DNA from: Tolypeutes matacus
Lineage: Eukaryota; Chordata; Mammalia; Cingulata; Chlamyphoridae
Direction of reading: 5' to 3'
Assembly: GCA_026826555.1 (NCBI GenBank)
Contig: JAKSZT010054324.1
Span: 4,883,037 to 4,947,036 of the forward strand
DNA length: 64,000 bases
The notes beneath the pieces were generated by a model, which was not told the origin of the DNA, searched no databases, and saw only the letters and a program-made list of their open reading frames with translations. This document shows, piece after piece, positions 10,915-23,395 of the stretch; position 1 is the first letter of the stretch, and every line of letters begins with the position of its first letter. Both the position numbers and the translations under genes were made by a program.

Positions 10915-11585
10915 AAATGCTTCTCAAATGTTAACCCTTATATGAATCACCTGGGGACCTTCTCTTAAATGCAGATTCTGATTCAGCAGGGCTTGGGTGG
11001 GGACTGAGAGAGTGTGTGTGTGTGTTTTAAAGATTAATTTAATTTATTTATTTCTCCCTACCCCCTTGTGGTTTTCACTTGCTGAATCTGTTTGTCTTCC
11101 TTGTTTCTTTAGGAGGTACCAGGAGCCGATCCTGGGATCTCTGAGGTGGGAGGGAGGTGAATAATCGCTTGAGCCACCACCACTCCCTGCTTTTGTTGTG
11201 TCTCTCATTATGTTTTTCCTCCCCACATCTCTTTTTGCATCATCTTGTTGCATCATCTTGTTGCATCAGCTCGCCATGCCTGCCTGTTGTGTCAGCTTGC
11301 TCTCTTCTTTAGGAGGCACCAGGAACATCTGCTCCCTGCTTTGTTGTGTCTCTCATTATGTTTATTCTTCTTGTCTCTCTTTTCATGTCAGCTTGCCACA
11401 CCTGCCCATTGTGCCAGCTCACTGTCTTCTTTAGGAAGAACCAGGATCCAAACCAGTGATCTCCCACGTGGTAGGTGGGAGCCCAGTTGTCTGAGCCACA
11501 TCCACTTCTCAATAGTGTGTTTTTACCAAGCTCCCAGGTGATGCTGATGCTGATGCTACTGGTTCATGGAACAGCTTTGATCAGC
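10915..11585 (+). repeat. MER5A transposon, split by a SINE
   Basis: Left part 10915-11026: 'gcttctcaaatgttaaccct', 'gaatcacctggggaccttct', 'gcagattctgattcagcagg'. Right part 11513-11585: 'accaagctcccaggtgatgc', 'tgatgctactggttcatgga', and a short end. Together they make one MER5A copy, a short non-autonomous hAT element. The 485-bp gap holds a DAS SINE. Confidence 0.8.
11027..11512 (-). repeat. Long DAS-type SINE with internally duplicated body
   Basis: The minus-strand head starts near 11509 (GAGAAGTGGATGTGGCTCAG, then 'cccacctaccacgtgggaga'). The tail is the A/T-rich 'aaattaaattaatctttaaa' near 11031. The body is present more than once: 'ttgttgtgtctctcattatg' occurs at about 11193-11212 and 11341-11360, and 'tctttagga' occurs near 11108, 11305 and 11427. 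The boundaries AGTGTGTGTG.TTTT (left) and AGTGTGTTTTT (right) look like the TSD inside MER5A. Overlapping short ORFs on both strands come from this tandem structure. Confidence 0.8.
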
Positions 11586-11589
11586 AATA

Positions 11590-12115
11590 CGCTAGAACAT
11601 TTTAAATTCTTATTTCATTGAGAAAGTATGTCAGACACATTACCAGAGTTTCCAAATAGTTTTGGCAAGGTAGGAAATTTAATATATCAAATTATAGCAT
11701 TGCTCCAGCATTAAAACATCTCAGAAAAATTGCTTTCAAACTCAGGCAAGGTTTAGTGGTGAGAATGAGTTTAATTTTGTGTGTGTTTGTATATATGCAT
11801 GTGTGTACATGAACACATACATACTGTTTCATTCAAATAAATTCTAAGACCCAGGAAAGCACATAGTAGTGCTGGCTTCAAAGCGACCATACCCTCTAGT
11901 ACCCATCTTTTGCTCTGTACTCCTCTTCCTATAGCATCACTTGGAGGCTCTTATACAACTTATCCAGAGAGGAAAAATAGACCATTCAAAAATTTGTGCC
12001 AGATAGCTGAAGTTCTAAGTATAAATACATGCTGATTAAAATTGTTTGGACGCTTTATCAGAATGCATTATTAAACAAAGATGTGTTGAATCCCCACCTG
12101 GCTGAGGCACGCTAA
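11590..12115. other. No gene seen
   Basis: Ordinary AT-rich sequence with a TG/TA-rich patch near 11777-11825. Confidence 0.5.
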
Positions 12116-12119
12116 GCCT

Positions 12120-12640
12120 GAAGGGGATCCACAGGTTAAATTGGCACGTTCCTTAAGGTCCTGAAGAACGATTGAGAATGGAATGAGTGCCATGAAAGAG
12201 TTATATACATATATAAATTTAAAAGCTATAGGAACACAGAGGAGGGATTTATCAATGGTGTCTGAAGAAATCCAGGAAGGTCAGACAGAGGGAATGGCAT
12301 TTGAGCTGGACTTTGATATATGAGTATGATTGGGACTAATGGTTATGTGTGAATAAAGGTGTAGAAAGGGGAAAATGCAATAATGTATAAGAAATAGTAA
12401 TCTAATTAGGCAGAAACATAAAGGGCATGATATAGGAGAGGAGTAAGGGATGTTTGGAGACAGGCCATTGGCAAACTTTTAATGCCAAAATTCAAGGAGC
12501 TTAGAATTTATTTGACAGGCTGTTGGAAGAAAATGACGATTTTTGAGTAGACAGCTGATATGATTCAAGTTGTGCTTTCAAAAGATCACTCCGACAGTGG
12601 TATTGAAGCTGGATTGGAGCAGTGCCACAGGGTCGACTTC
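12120..12640 (-). repeat. L2 LINE fragment
   Basis: The plus strand reads like the reverse of the L2 3' region: 'agacagagggaatggcattt', 'gctggactttgatatatgag', 'gtttggagacaggccattgg', 'caaggagcttagaatttatt'. Diverged; limits approximate. Confidence 0.5.
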
Positions 12641-13245
12641 ACTAATCTAATGCAAAACTCCTTCCTGCTGAGCCCAGATGTGTTCTCTGAATCTTTCTCA
12701 AGGTAACACTCTAGGCTTCCATTACCAATCAATTGGACTTGGCACATGAGATGAAAATAATTTGCCGTTCTGGGCCTGGAGACAGGAGAGGCACATTGGA
12801 AGATTATTATAAGAGAAGCAATGTAAGGTGGGAGTAAAATAAGATATTGATAGTGGGAGGATATTACATAAGAAGATATAGATTCTAGGTGCCTTTAGGA
12901 AATAGGTTTGGTAGGACTTGGTAACTGTTTTCAAGTGGTAGGAGGGAGAAGAATGCTAGACTATTTCTTTTATGAGCAATTAAGACTTGAATTACACGTT
13001 CACTCATCCAGTTCATAGAAATAATATTTGAAGACTCAACATGAGTTTATAATGGTAAATATATAGAGAAGAGTAAATTGTAGAGATAAAATCCCTAGAG
13101 AAATCTATACTTTGGAAGGCAGAAGCAGAAATAGACATTAAAGAAAGTATTAGAGAAGAGGCATAAAGTAAGCAGGTAAGTAAGTAGCACAAGATAGAAT
13201 TCAATTGAGTAGACAATTTGAGAATCAAAGAAGGTAAAATACTAT
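12641..13245. other. No gene seen
   Basis: AT-rich sequence between the L2 fragment and the LTR. No supported gene. Confidence 0.5.
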
Positions 13246-13919
13246 TGTATTATTCTGCCAAAGGGGTGCCGATTCAAAGTATCTGAAATCTATTGACTTT
13301 TATAAAGGGTGTTTATTTGGGATAAAAGCTACAGTTACAAGGCCATTAAAAGTCCAACTTAAGGTTACTTTCCCTATAAGATGGTCGCCTATCTCCGACC
13401 AGTCTCTGCCTTTCCTTCTGGCCTTCTTCTTCCTCTTGAGGCTCTATGGACCCAGCCTCTTGAGGCTCTATACTTAAGTGATTCTCTCTCCTGGCACAGG
13501 GCTTGTTTCTTTCTGGGCCTTCCATATCAATTTCAGTGGTTCTGCTTGCTTCCCAAGGTCGCTGTAAACGATTAGGCAAATGGCTCATCTCTTGCTGGGG
13601 CTTCAGCTGTTTGAGCCTTCTCCTTTCTGTCTCATGGCAGGATCAAAAATGATAGAGCTCTCTCTTTCATGTGTCTGTCTTTCTGTGTGAGTGTCCATTT
13701 ATATCAGACTCAGCAAGGGGGCGGGGACTCAACCTGAGTAATGCCTTACTGACATGGTCGAATCAAAAAGCCCTCAAAGCAATCTTAACAGGTAAACAAA
13801 TCAAAGGCCCCTCAACCGAATTTAATAAAATCAAAGAGTATCACACCCAGAGGAATAAATTAGTTTACAAACATAATCTTTCTCTTTTTGAGATTCATAA
13901 ATAATATCAAACTGCCACA
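13246..13919 (-). mobile_element. Xenarthran MaLR/ERVL-like solo LTR, copy 1
   Basis: The minus strand starts TGTGGCAGTTTGATATTATT and ends 'ggcacccctttggcagaata' plus ATACA. These TG...CA ends are typical of LTRs. TTTATT at 13312-13317 gives a sense-strand AATAAA near the 3' end. The same family is at 27207-27834 in the same orientation: 'ataaagggt.tttatttggg' and 'atcaaactgcca' are shared. No internal region or second LTR lies next to it, so it is a solo LTR. Short ORFs inside are not genes. Confidence 0.75.
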
Positions 13920-16900
13920 ACTGTCAAATGGCCAAATGTTTTAGGAGGATTTTGGCTGAAGAAATGCTGCTGATGAAAATTTAAGAGCAACAGAGTGCCA
14001 AAAGCAAATTTGGGATGGTTCTAAAAGAATGTTTATGGAGGAAGACCTATAATTTTAAAAATCCTGCATATTTTCCTGCCAAAAGAAAACCCGTGAGCAA
14101 TTTTATATCTCCCTTTAAGTCTATGTGAAAGCTTTTGACCCAGTGCTAGCTGTTTGAATGAAAAACAGAGATCAACAAAATGGTATGAAAATGTATTAAG
14201 AATGTTAAATAACTGAGGGAACTGTGTGAGTTTTTCACATTAATTCATTTTTAAGTTGTTTGAATTTGTGCAGTGAGTATATATTGCTCTAGTCAAAAAA
14301 AATAAACAATAAAACCATATGAAAAATGAAAGTGAGGAAAAAGTCATTAAAAAGAGAATTGGCAAATGATGAAATAGATTATGAATCAGATTCTACATTC
14401 CTGGGGATGGTAAAGAATAGACTAAAAAGATATCTTTTATATGGTTTAGTTTTTATATTAGCCAACAGGTTTAGTTTACATACTAGAACTCTTAGCTTTT
14501 AATTTGGCAGTGTATAGTGAATGATTGATTCATAGATGAGTCATCTTTAAATACCAAATCTTGTCTGGACTACACCACAGACTGGCAAATTGTTCTTGGT
14601 CAATTCAGTTTCACTAGTTTGAACTGAATATACTTTAGTTTATAAAATTTTAATTTATCAACAGAATTATAATTGAAATAAAAAAGATTATTGGGGAGAA
14701 GGCTATTATGAGAATCATGAGATTTCATAGCTCCATATTAATTATTAACAGAGGTCAAACAAATTGAGGTAAGGGTTACAGTTTAATGTAGTTAAGGGCT
14801 TGCTAGAAATATGTATCCCATTATCTATTTTGTTACTAAATTTTGTCATAAATATGAAAAACTTTAGAGGTGAATGTATTTAACTATGCCTGAAATGCAC
14901 ATAGCCAACCATTTTTAGATTTTGCTTCATTAAACTCAACACCATTTTATCCTATTATTGATTAAAGATTAAACTAGTAATATTTACTGAAAACTCATCC
15001 TTGAAAATGATCAGTGAAAACATTATCACTGTAATCAATACTTCTGACAAGTTCTGATTTGAGTTCTGATACTGCCTTTTGTACTTTCCCAATGTTATTG
15101 GATTTGAAAAAAATCTATGTATAGCTTTTTCAAGTATATGTCAATTAATAAGAGATGATTTTGTGAAAAAAAAAAGTGTTGTATTCCAGAAATAATTTTG
15201 TCAGCTTTCACTGGGAACTCAGAAAAGAGATTACTTGCTGTGTGTTTGTGCTATAAAATTCAACTTAGATATATAATTAAAACAAAGGATCTTACCACTT
15301 CTAAGTTTTAAATGAAGACACAAGGAGATTCCCTTGTTTTATAATATAATTTAAATTGAACTTTGAATTTCATGGTGAGTGTGATTTCTCTAACACAATG
15401 TGGCAATGGACAAAAGAAACATAGATGTCTTTGGTTCACTAGTGGAAACACTATATTCTTTTGTGATTTTAATTGGCTTTTCTTAGACAAAAGTTTGTTT
15501 TTAGTGTTTCTCAGGTATATTTGGCTCAACCAGGAACTTCTATACCATGGAGAGGAAGTAATAATATCTATCTTTTGGGTTTACCTCTGAGGCCACTGTA
15601 GAAAAATTAAAGCACTTAAATGAATATGCTGCTAAAACTCACATTCTAACTTTAAACTCTTCTTCAACAACAAAAAATAAAAATATTATATGCATTCAGA
15701 ATAGGCATGATCTAGGGCAGATCTAGACTAGAGCTTTAATTTAAATTATGAATGAAGAAAATATAAATTTGTTGAAATTGAAGTACAATTTTATAAATCT
15801 TCTGGAAAGTCTAGTCTTGGTGCTGAAATAGTTAATGCCTTAAACAAAACACTTTTAGTCTTAATATCCTGGTATTTCATGTAATAATAACAACAACTAA
15901 ACTGATTATAATAATAGTGCACTTCTTGAAGCAAGGGTCCCTGTAGGTAATATCAAAATATCTCAAAAGTGAGGGAAATCCATACTGCTAAACAAATATA
16001 AGTAATATAGTTAATATGATTAATATTGTCCACTGCACCCCTGACTCAGTGTAGCATAACTAAGGACTGACATGTATTTAAGCATTACAACCTTCATTCT
16101 TTAGTTCCCATTCCACACTGTCTATCGTTAGACACTGTCAATGAGAACTGCATGGAACTTAGGGTATTGTACAAACAAATGTGAAAGGGATATATTTCTA
16201 GTTTTTTATTTATTTTTGAAGTCAAAATGGATCACAGGCTTTTTTTCTTTTCTATAGGCATATTGGTAATATCCAATTGTATTACCATTAACAAATTATA
16301 AAGATAAAGGATTCCCTAGTCATATATATACTCAAATATGCTTATAGGAAAATGATATTTGCATATATGGGCCACAAACCCTGTGGGACATTAAAAGTGG
16401 ATATACAAAATTATGTATCTATATAAATTTTATTTTAGTTTTCTGAAGTGTTAAAAATGCTGAGAGTAAATATTTCTGAAATGTTTTGGGAATCTTTCAA
16501 AAGTATTTCTCTACATTATGTTTATTTCTTTATGACCAGTTATTCTCTTTTGTACTACCAATTTGGTTCAATAATCTTGCCATTCCAGCAGAAAGAGAAG
16601 AAAAAAAGGTTGATGGGAAGATTTTTATTTAAATAAAAATTTTAAAATATATTTTTGTGTTCATTTTTCAGTCTTTTTATGCTTATATATTATTTCTTTG
16701 AAATAGAGAAAATTAGATTATGTTATGAGATTAAAATAAGCCTGATTATTCTTGTTATGTCTTTAAATGTAAGTCCCTGTATTGCTGAAAGTTAAGTTTA
16801 TTTTGGTTTCAATATAAAATGGTTAAAAGGAAATATAAAAATACTTAAGATGATACTTCTCAAGTTTCCAAACATATAATTGAATTTTCTTGCAATATCA

Positions 16901-16972
16901 AGTAAGAAAGATAGAAAAGAAATTTCAACACTGCTATAAACTCTTGAAAAATGTGATTAATAACAGATGTGC
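13920..16972. other. No gene seen; 3 kb of AT-rich unique DNA
   Basis: I find no named repeat, no RNA gene and no frame above 75 codons with recognisable content. Homopolymer A and T runs are common (for example near 15164-15174). Confidence 0.55.
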
Positions 16973-16982
16973 TAACCTACTC

Positions 16983-19900
16983 TTTTTTTTTTAACAATAA
17001 TAAACTTTATTTTTAGAGAAATTTTCCTATATTATTAACATCTTACATTAGTGTGGTGCATTTGTTACAATTGATGAACCAATATTGAAGCATTGCTACT
17101 AACCAAAGTTTATAGTTTACATTATGGTTTACACTGTGCTGTACAATTTTATAGACTTTAACAAATGTATAATGTCATGTGTCCATAATTATAGTATCAC
17201 ACAGAACAATTTCACTGTCCTAAAAATACCTGTGTTTTACCTATTCAAACCCCCGACCCCGAACCCTTGCCCACCACTATCTTTATATCAATGTCACAAG
17301 TTACTCCATTGGCACAAGATAATAACTACAATAAATCTACTTTGGTCTATGGTTACACTCTCCCCTTAAGTTTGTTCATCCTCAGTTTTGAGGGATTTGG
17401 GATGATGTCCAATATGACTGCTTCAGGCTGAGAGGGAATTCAGATATTATGGGGCAGATAGAAGGAATTGTTTTGCTTGCAGCTGTAGATACTCCTTGTT
17501 TTTGGCATGGCACTTGTCCATCATCATTGTATTAGTTTTGCAGGGCAAGCCCAAAGAACTGGAGATTAAGAGTTGGCTGCAACTCTGTTGGCTTTCAGTG
17601 CTCAAGTGGCATATGAACAATACGAAGATGTAAGTCTCTGAGAAATGTACTTAACAGGTATATTGAAAATTTCATGAAAATTAAATTAAAAAATTAAATA
17701 AAAGCAGGAGAAGAATCATGATTAGGGAATTATAAATAAGTATAAGTATGTGATATTGGGGAAATAGATTATTATATATTCCCAAAAAGGGTCCACTGAG
17801 GGAGTGCTGATTTCATGAGGCCATGTGGCTTGCTATGGTGTCTGGACATCCCTAGAGCCCTAGGGAGCACTTTTGTTTGACGTTTTGTTTACTGTGGCAG
17901 TTTGTGAAATCTACCTGAGACCTGCATAAGTGTAACCTCTGGAATGACTTCCTTACTCACTTTGAAATCTCTTAGCATGAAAACTCTGTTTTATTTAGTA
18001 TTTCCCTCTTTTGATCAAGATCTTTTCCAAATGCATTGCTGATTAACTCCATAATAATTCCTTGGTGCCACAGAGGAGGCTCATTCCTGGGAGTCATGTC
18101 ACACGCTGCTTGGGGTGGGGTGGGGTGAAGGTAGTGAGTTTATTTGCAGAGTTTGGCTTAGAGAGGGGCTGCATTTGAGTAACAAGGAGGTTTTCCGGAG
18201 GTAATTCTTAGACATTAATTGTAATTGTGTTAAATTTCATTTTTACAGGAATAAGGTTCATAAGTACAAGCATTAAGATTGAGGGCTCGGCATATTGACC
18301 TGTTTTCTTTTATTAGGCATGGCTTATATAATCCAGAGAGTTTTGCCATTTTATTTGGGAAAGTAGAAGGACTCTCCATGATGGAAGTTTAATATTTTGT
18401 TAGGTTCTGTGTAGGACACTATCTATTGAGAAAACATACCTATGACAACAAGAATAAATTTTTATCCCATAGAAGTATGCTTTGGGTACATTCTTTCCCC
18501 ATATATGTCCCCACCCTGTACTAGTGACATACCTTTGTTATAGATCCTTAAAAAACATTCTTATATTTGTATTATTAACCACAGTCCTCACCACCCCAGA
18601 GTTCACTGTTATATATTCCCCTGTTTTATCCTCTAGTTTTTCTTCTAGCAACATGGATGGCCCAGAACTTCCCCTTTCAGCCATGTTCATACTCAGCACT
18701 GTTAATTTCACTCACATGGATGCACCACCATCACCTCCATTCATTTCCAAACGAATACAATCAAATTTATAAATTCTGCACAGATTAAGCATCAGCTCAT
18801 AAATTCTACTCCCCTTTTATTTCCTGGTAACCTGCCTTCCAGACTCTACCTGCAGGAGTTTGCTCACTATCCTTAGTTCATATCAGTGAGATAATGCGAT
18901 ATTTTTCTTTGTGCGTCTGGCTTATTTCATTCAACATAAGGTCCTCAGGGTTCATCCATGTTGCTGCATGTGTCAATACTTCATTCGTTCTTATAACTGA
19001 ATAATATTCCATCATATGTATATCCACATTTTGTTTATCCATTCATCTGTTGATGGATACCTGGGTTGCTTCCATCTTTTGGCAATTCTGAATAATGCTG
19101 CTATGAACATTGGTGTGCATATATCTGTTTGTTTCCCTGCTTTCAATTCTCCTGGGTATATATCTAGTAGTGGGATTGCTGGATCTCATGGCAATTCTAT
19201 ACTTAGCTTCCTGAGGAACTGCCAAACTGTTCTCTACAGAGACCACACCATTCTACATTCCCACCAGCAGTGAACGAGTGCTCCTATTTCTCCACATCCT
19301 CTCCAACACTTACAGTTTTTTGTTTGTTTTATTTTTTAACAGCAGCCAGGCTAGTAGGTATAAAATGATATCTCATTGTAGTTTTGATTTACATTTCCCT
19401 AATAGCTAGTAATGTTGATCATCTTTTCATAAGCTTTTTAGCCATTTGTATTTTCTCTTTGCAAAAGTATCCATTCAAATCTTTTACCCATTTTTAAATT
19501 GGATTATTTGTCTCTTTATTATTAAGTTATAGGATTTCTTTATATATGCTGGATATTAGACCCTTTTTGGATAAGTTGTTTCCAAATATTTTCTACCATT
19601 GCTATTTCACTTTCTTGACAAAGTCAAGAAGACAAAAAATTTTAATTTCGAGAAAGTCCCACATATCTATTTTTTCTTTTGTTGCTCACGCTCTGGATAT
19701 AGTTTATGAAAACATTGTCTACCACAAGATCTTGTAGATGCTTCCTTACATTATCTTCTAGGAATTTTATGGCCCTGGCTCTTATATTTAGGTCTTTGAT
19801 ACATATTGAGTTAATTTTTGTATAGGGCATGAGATAGGGATCCTCTTTCATTCTTTTGGATACAGATATCCAATTCTACCAGCCTCATTTGTTGAGGAGG

Positions 19901-20905
19901 CTATTCTGTCTCAGTTAATTGTGCTTGGGTGCCTTGTCAAACATCAGTTGACTGTAGATGTGTGTGTGGGGGTTCTATATCTGAACTCTCAATTTGGTTA
20001 TATTGGTCCATATGTCTATCTGTGTGTCAATACTATGAAGTTTTGACCATTGTAAAGAGTAATATGCTGTAAAAGCAGGTAGCATAATTCCTCCAACTTC
20101 ATTTTCCTCTTTCAATATGTTATTGGCTATTTGCGATACTTTACCCTTCCAAATAAATTTAATAATTGGCTTTTCCATTTCTGTTAGAATTTTTAGTGGG
20201 ATTGTGTTGAATCTGTAAATGAATTTGGATAGAATTGACATCCTAATGATATTTAGTCTTCCAGTTCATGAACATGAAATGTCCTTCCATTTATTTAGGT
20301 CTTCTTTGATTTCTTTTAGCAATGTGGTATAGTTTTCTGTGTACAAGTCCTTTATATCCTTAGTTAAGTTTATTCCTAGATATTTGATTTTTTAGTTGCT
20401 ATTGTAAATAGAATTTTTTCTTGATTTCCTCCTTAGATTGCTCATTACTAATGTAAAGAAAACGCTACTGATTTTTGCATGTTGATCTTATATCCTGCCA
20501 CTTTACTTAACTGCTTTATTAGCTATCGTAGCTTTGTTGTAGATTTTTCAGGTCTTTCTATATATGGGATCGTGTCCTCTACAAATAGTTAAAGTTTTAC
20601 TTTTTACTTTCCAATTTGGATGCCATTTCTTTTTTTTACTTGCCTAAGCTCTCTAGCAAGAACTTCTAACACAATGTTGAATAAGAGTGGTGACAGTGGA
20701 CATCTTTGTCTTGCTTTGCCTTTCACCATCGAGTATGATGTTAGTTGTAGGTTTTTCATATATGCCCTTTATGTTGAGGAAGTTTCCTTCTATTTCTATC
20801 TTTTGAAATGTTTTTTTTTTTTTTTTTTTTTTTTTTTTATCAAGAAAGGCTGCTGAATTTTGTCAAATGCCTTTTCTGCATCAATAGAGATGATTATGTA
20901 ATTTT
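16983..20905 (-). mobile_element. LINE-1 copy A, 5'-truncated
   Basis: A 3.9-kb minus-strand LINE-1. The left end starts with the tail as a T run at 16983-16992. A 3' UTR of about 1.9 kb (to about 18882) follows, then the 3' half of ORF2 up to the truncation near 20905. The 3' UTR shares blocks with copy D: 'gggagtcatgtc.cac', 'gagtttggcttagagag' and 'agcaacaaggagg' in both. Flanks TAAC(C/A)TACTC at 16973-16982 and 20906-20915 look like an imperfect TSD. A 29-base T run at 20810-20838 interrupts ORF2 and is an expanded A stretch. Confidence 0.88.
18882..20905 (-). pseudogene. LINE-1 ORF2 remnant (copy A)
   Basis: Broken reading frames of the ORF2 endonuclease/reverse-transcriptase protein. 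At 20241-19975 the minus strand encodes '[12 protein letters not shown]' and '[11 protein letters not shown]', the region just after the reverse-transcriptase core. At 19851-19642 it encodes '[18 protein letters not shown]' and 'DNVRKHLQDL'. The C-terminal zinc-knuckle region lies near 19250-19050. Several stops and frameshifts separate the pieces. The N-terminal endonuclease is missing by 5' truncation. Confidence 0.88.
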
Positions 20906-20915
20906 TAACATACTC

Positions 20916-22720
20916 AACTATGCAATAAAAGCTTACATGGAAGCATAGCTGAAGTAGAAATAGAGGGAAACCTGTTTATTATATTTTCTAGAATGCCATT
21001 AATTTGTAATATGTTCCTCATATAAGAAATATATTTTCTTCAGAACAGTGATTTATATATAAAGCTATTGTATATATTTTATATTGTATATATGTATAAA
21101 ACATATTACATATTACATATTATTATATCATATCATATCATATCATATCATATCATATCATATCATATCATATCATATCATATTATATAGTATTTAACTT
21201 TGATTTAGGCCTGAGATTTTCAATGCTGGCTTATTTAATAGATATTCTAAGGGGACCCTTTCCTAAGAATTAAAGATATAAAGTAATGGCTATGACATGA
21301 CCCTGATACCATGTCTAAGTGGAATTATGTGTGTAAGGGGAGTTTTTTTTTAAATGACAACATTATCTGAAGGTTTTACTTGGGGAGATGAAATATATTC
21401 AATTTATATGAATTCTCATTTCTAAAATTCAAAACAAATAAAACTGGATCAGGGTCCCAAGTAAAAAATCAAAGTTGCGTTAGATTTCAGTACAAAAACT
21501 TTGGCTTCCTGGAAGGAATCATTTGTAATGAAAGATATGATTATTTTTATAAGAGAATTTAATTAATTTTATCCAGTTCATATTTTGAACCCATGTTTAT
21601 GTAGAAAAAATGGTTGAACCGATTTTAAGTTAAATTCAAGTTTAAAAAAAAACTTTTTTATTTCTATATAATTGGTTGATGGAAGTTTATCAGTATTTTT
21701 CATATGATTGCTTGTGTTTATAAATGAAAAATTCAAGCTACTATTTTCGTTTTCTGAATCAGGCCTTCAAGAAAGTTGGAATTAAATAAATGCTTTAGTT
21801 AAGTTTAATAAAAAAGTGATTTGATTTATTTAATACATGGCTAATAACAAGGCTTTGGAAAAGAATCCTTACCAACAAGATACTAGGAAAATTTTTTCTA
21901 TTCAGGAACTTCAGATACAAGTTCTATCACCAACTTATTATTTATTATTAGTTTATAGGGTTTGTATGTATACAGCCTATTTTGAAATGAAAGAAAATTC
22001 AACAAAACTATTGAATCTGCTTATTACTTTTAAAACACATACTATCCCACTGCTCTCCCAAACTGCATCATATTTGCCAGAGTAAGAGATGTTTTAACTT
22101 CTCTCTTGAAACCTTGAGCTCTGTTCCAGGCTTCAACAGCTTTGCTTATCATTCTTCTTGATCATCCCCCTTCCCTTCAAGCCTGAGCAAACAGTTCCAT
22201 GGGTCCAAATATGGGCATTGATTGTCCACATTTTACTAGTGGACAGGGTTCCCGTGTCTTAAAGTTCAGATTCATGAGGTGATGGTCTTTTTTCCTTCTG
22301 ACCTTTTAGGTTAAGAAGCCCTGGCCATCTTTGTTTTGGGAGGACACAAGATTCCTCGAGCCTAAGCCAACTTCTCCAGTATAGCTTTCTCTTAAGTACC
22401 TTGGATTGGGAGATCTTGGCTTGTATTCTGCTATTATTAAATCAATGCACTGTTTCCCATTTTTCAGTACCCTGGATGATAAATGATAGCATTCAGTCAA
22501 CAAAACCCCACCCCAAATGCTAAGAAGACTAATTAATGTAATTGCTTCTGTTCTCCAGGCTCTTAGCACCAATGAACATTACTGAGGTACAGTGTATAGT
22601 ATGAAAAATAGAGGAGTCCCCTACATTCTTTCTATTCATCCCTTGTTCAAAGACCTTACATTTGACATAAACATATGAATAACAAATTAGTCATTTTTTT
22701 TTCATGACTAATGCTACTTA
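20916..22720. other. No gene seen; microsatellite-bearing DNA
   Basis: Contains the TATCA microsatellite (separate entry). The 82-codon frame at 21837 and the 88-codon minus frame at 22306-22572 show no recognisable domain. The G/C-richer stretch 22100-22570 may be an old repeat I cannot name. Confidence 0.5.
21126..21185 (+). repeat. (TATCA)n microsatellite
   Basis: About eleven near-perfect copies of the five-base unit TATCA. An AT-rich tract of related words (TATTACA-type) lies just before it from about 21066. Confidence 0.95.
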
Positions 22721-22917
22721 GGATATATAAACATCTTTAGTATCAAATAATAGCAGGCAATAATTTAGGGCAAAATTTTTAAAAGTTAGCAAGACACAAC
22801 CAGAAGGTCAGTATATTCAAAGATAATTTTATTTCATTAAGATTTAAAAGGTAAATTGAATTTCTTTGAATGGAAATAAATAACATCATAAATTAAAGAC
22901 ATAATTATCACAAATAT

Positions 22918-23022
22918 ATACTATATAAATATATATACTGTATATGCATATATGTATATATTAATATATACATATATGTTATAAAATATATAGTATATAT
23001 GAATATATAGTATATATTAATA
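22918..23022. repeat. AT-rich tract with a perfect 32-bp palindrome
   Basis: Alternating TA sequence. The segment 22947-22978 equals its own reverse complement over all 32 bases (half-site CATATATGTATATATT), so it can form a cruciform with no loop spacer. Confidence 0.9.
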
Positions 23023-23239
23023 GGAAAACTATGGTTTCTATAGACATATATTTATTTTAAAAGAATCTTTCTTGGTACTACATCTTTTGGAGAAATTTTA
23101 TTCCTAGCTTGGGTGCAAAATATAATATGCCAGATCATTTCTCTAATTTTGAACAAACTTTTAGTAGAAGCCTATGCAAAGCTTGCTTATTTATAATTCA
23201 TGAATGAAAAATGATGGCAGGAATTCTGTCTATATTTTA

Positions 23240-23395
23240 TGTATTTCATTAAATAGTTCTTCTCAAGTACCTATTTTGTGAGAGACTCTATGTTGGAGAT
23301 ATAGCAGTGAAGAAAACTAATCTAGTTCCCGCCCTCGTTATATATTAGTGAGAGAAAATAAATGCTAGAAAAGTGCTGTAGGACAAATCTTGAAC
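23240..23395 (-). repeat. L2 LINE 3'-end fragment
   Basis: The plus strand has 'caagtacctattttgtgaga', 'ttggagatatagcagtgaag', 'ctagttcccgccctcgttat', 'attagtgagagaaaataaat', the reverse of the L2 3' end. Confidence 0.65.

Noticed and set aside
21126..21185. CRISPR-like regular repeats
   Set aside because: Direct five-base tandem units without spacers; a microsatellite in a mammalian genome.
22306..22572. 88-codon minus-strand frame
   Set aside because: No recognised domain and no retrocopy signs (tail, TSD) found; could be an unnamed old repeat.
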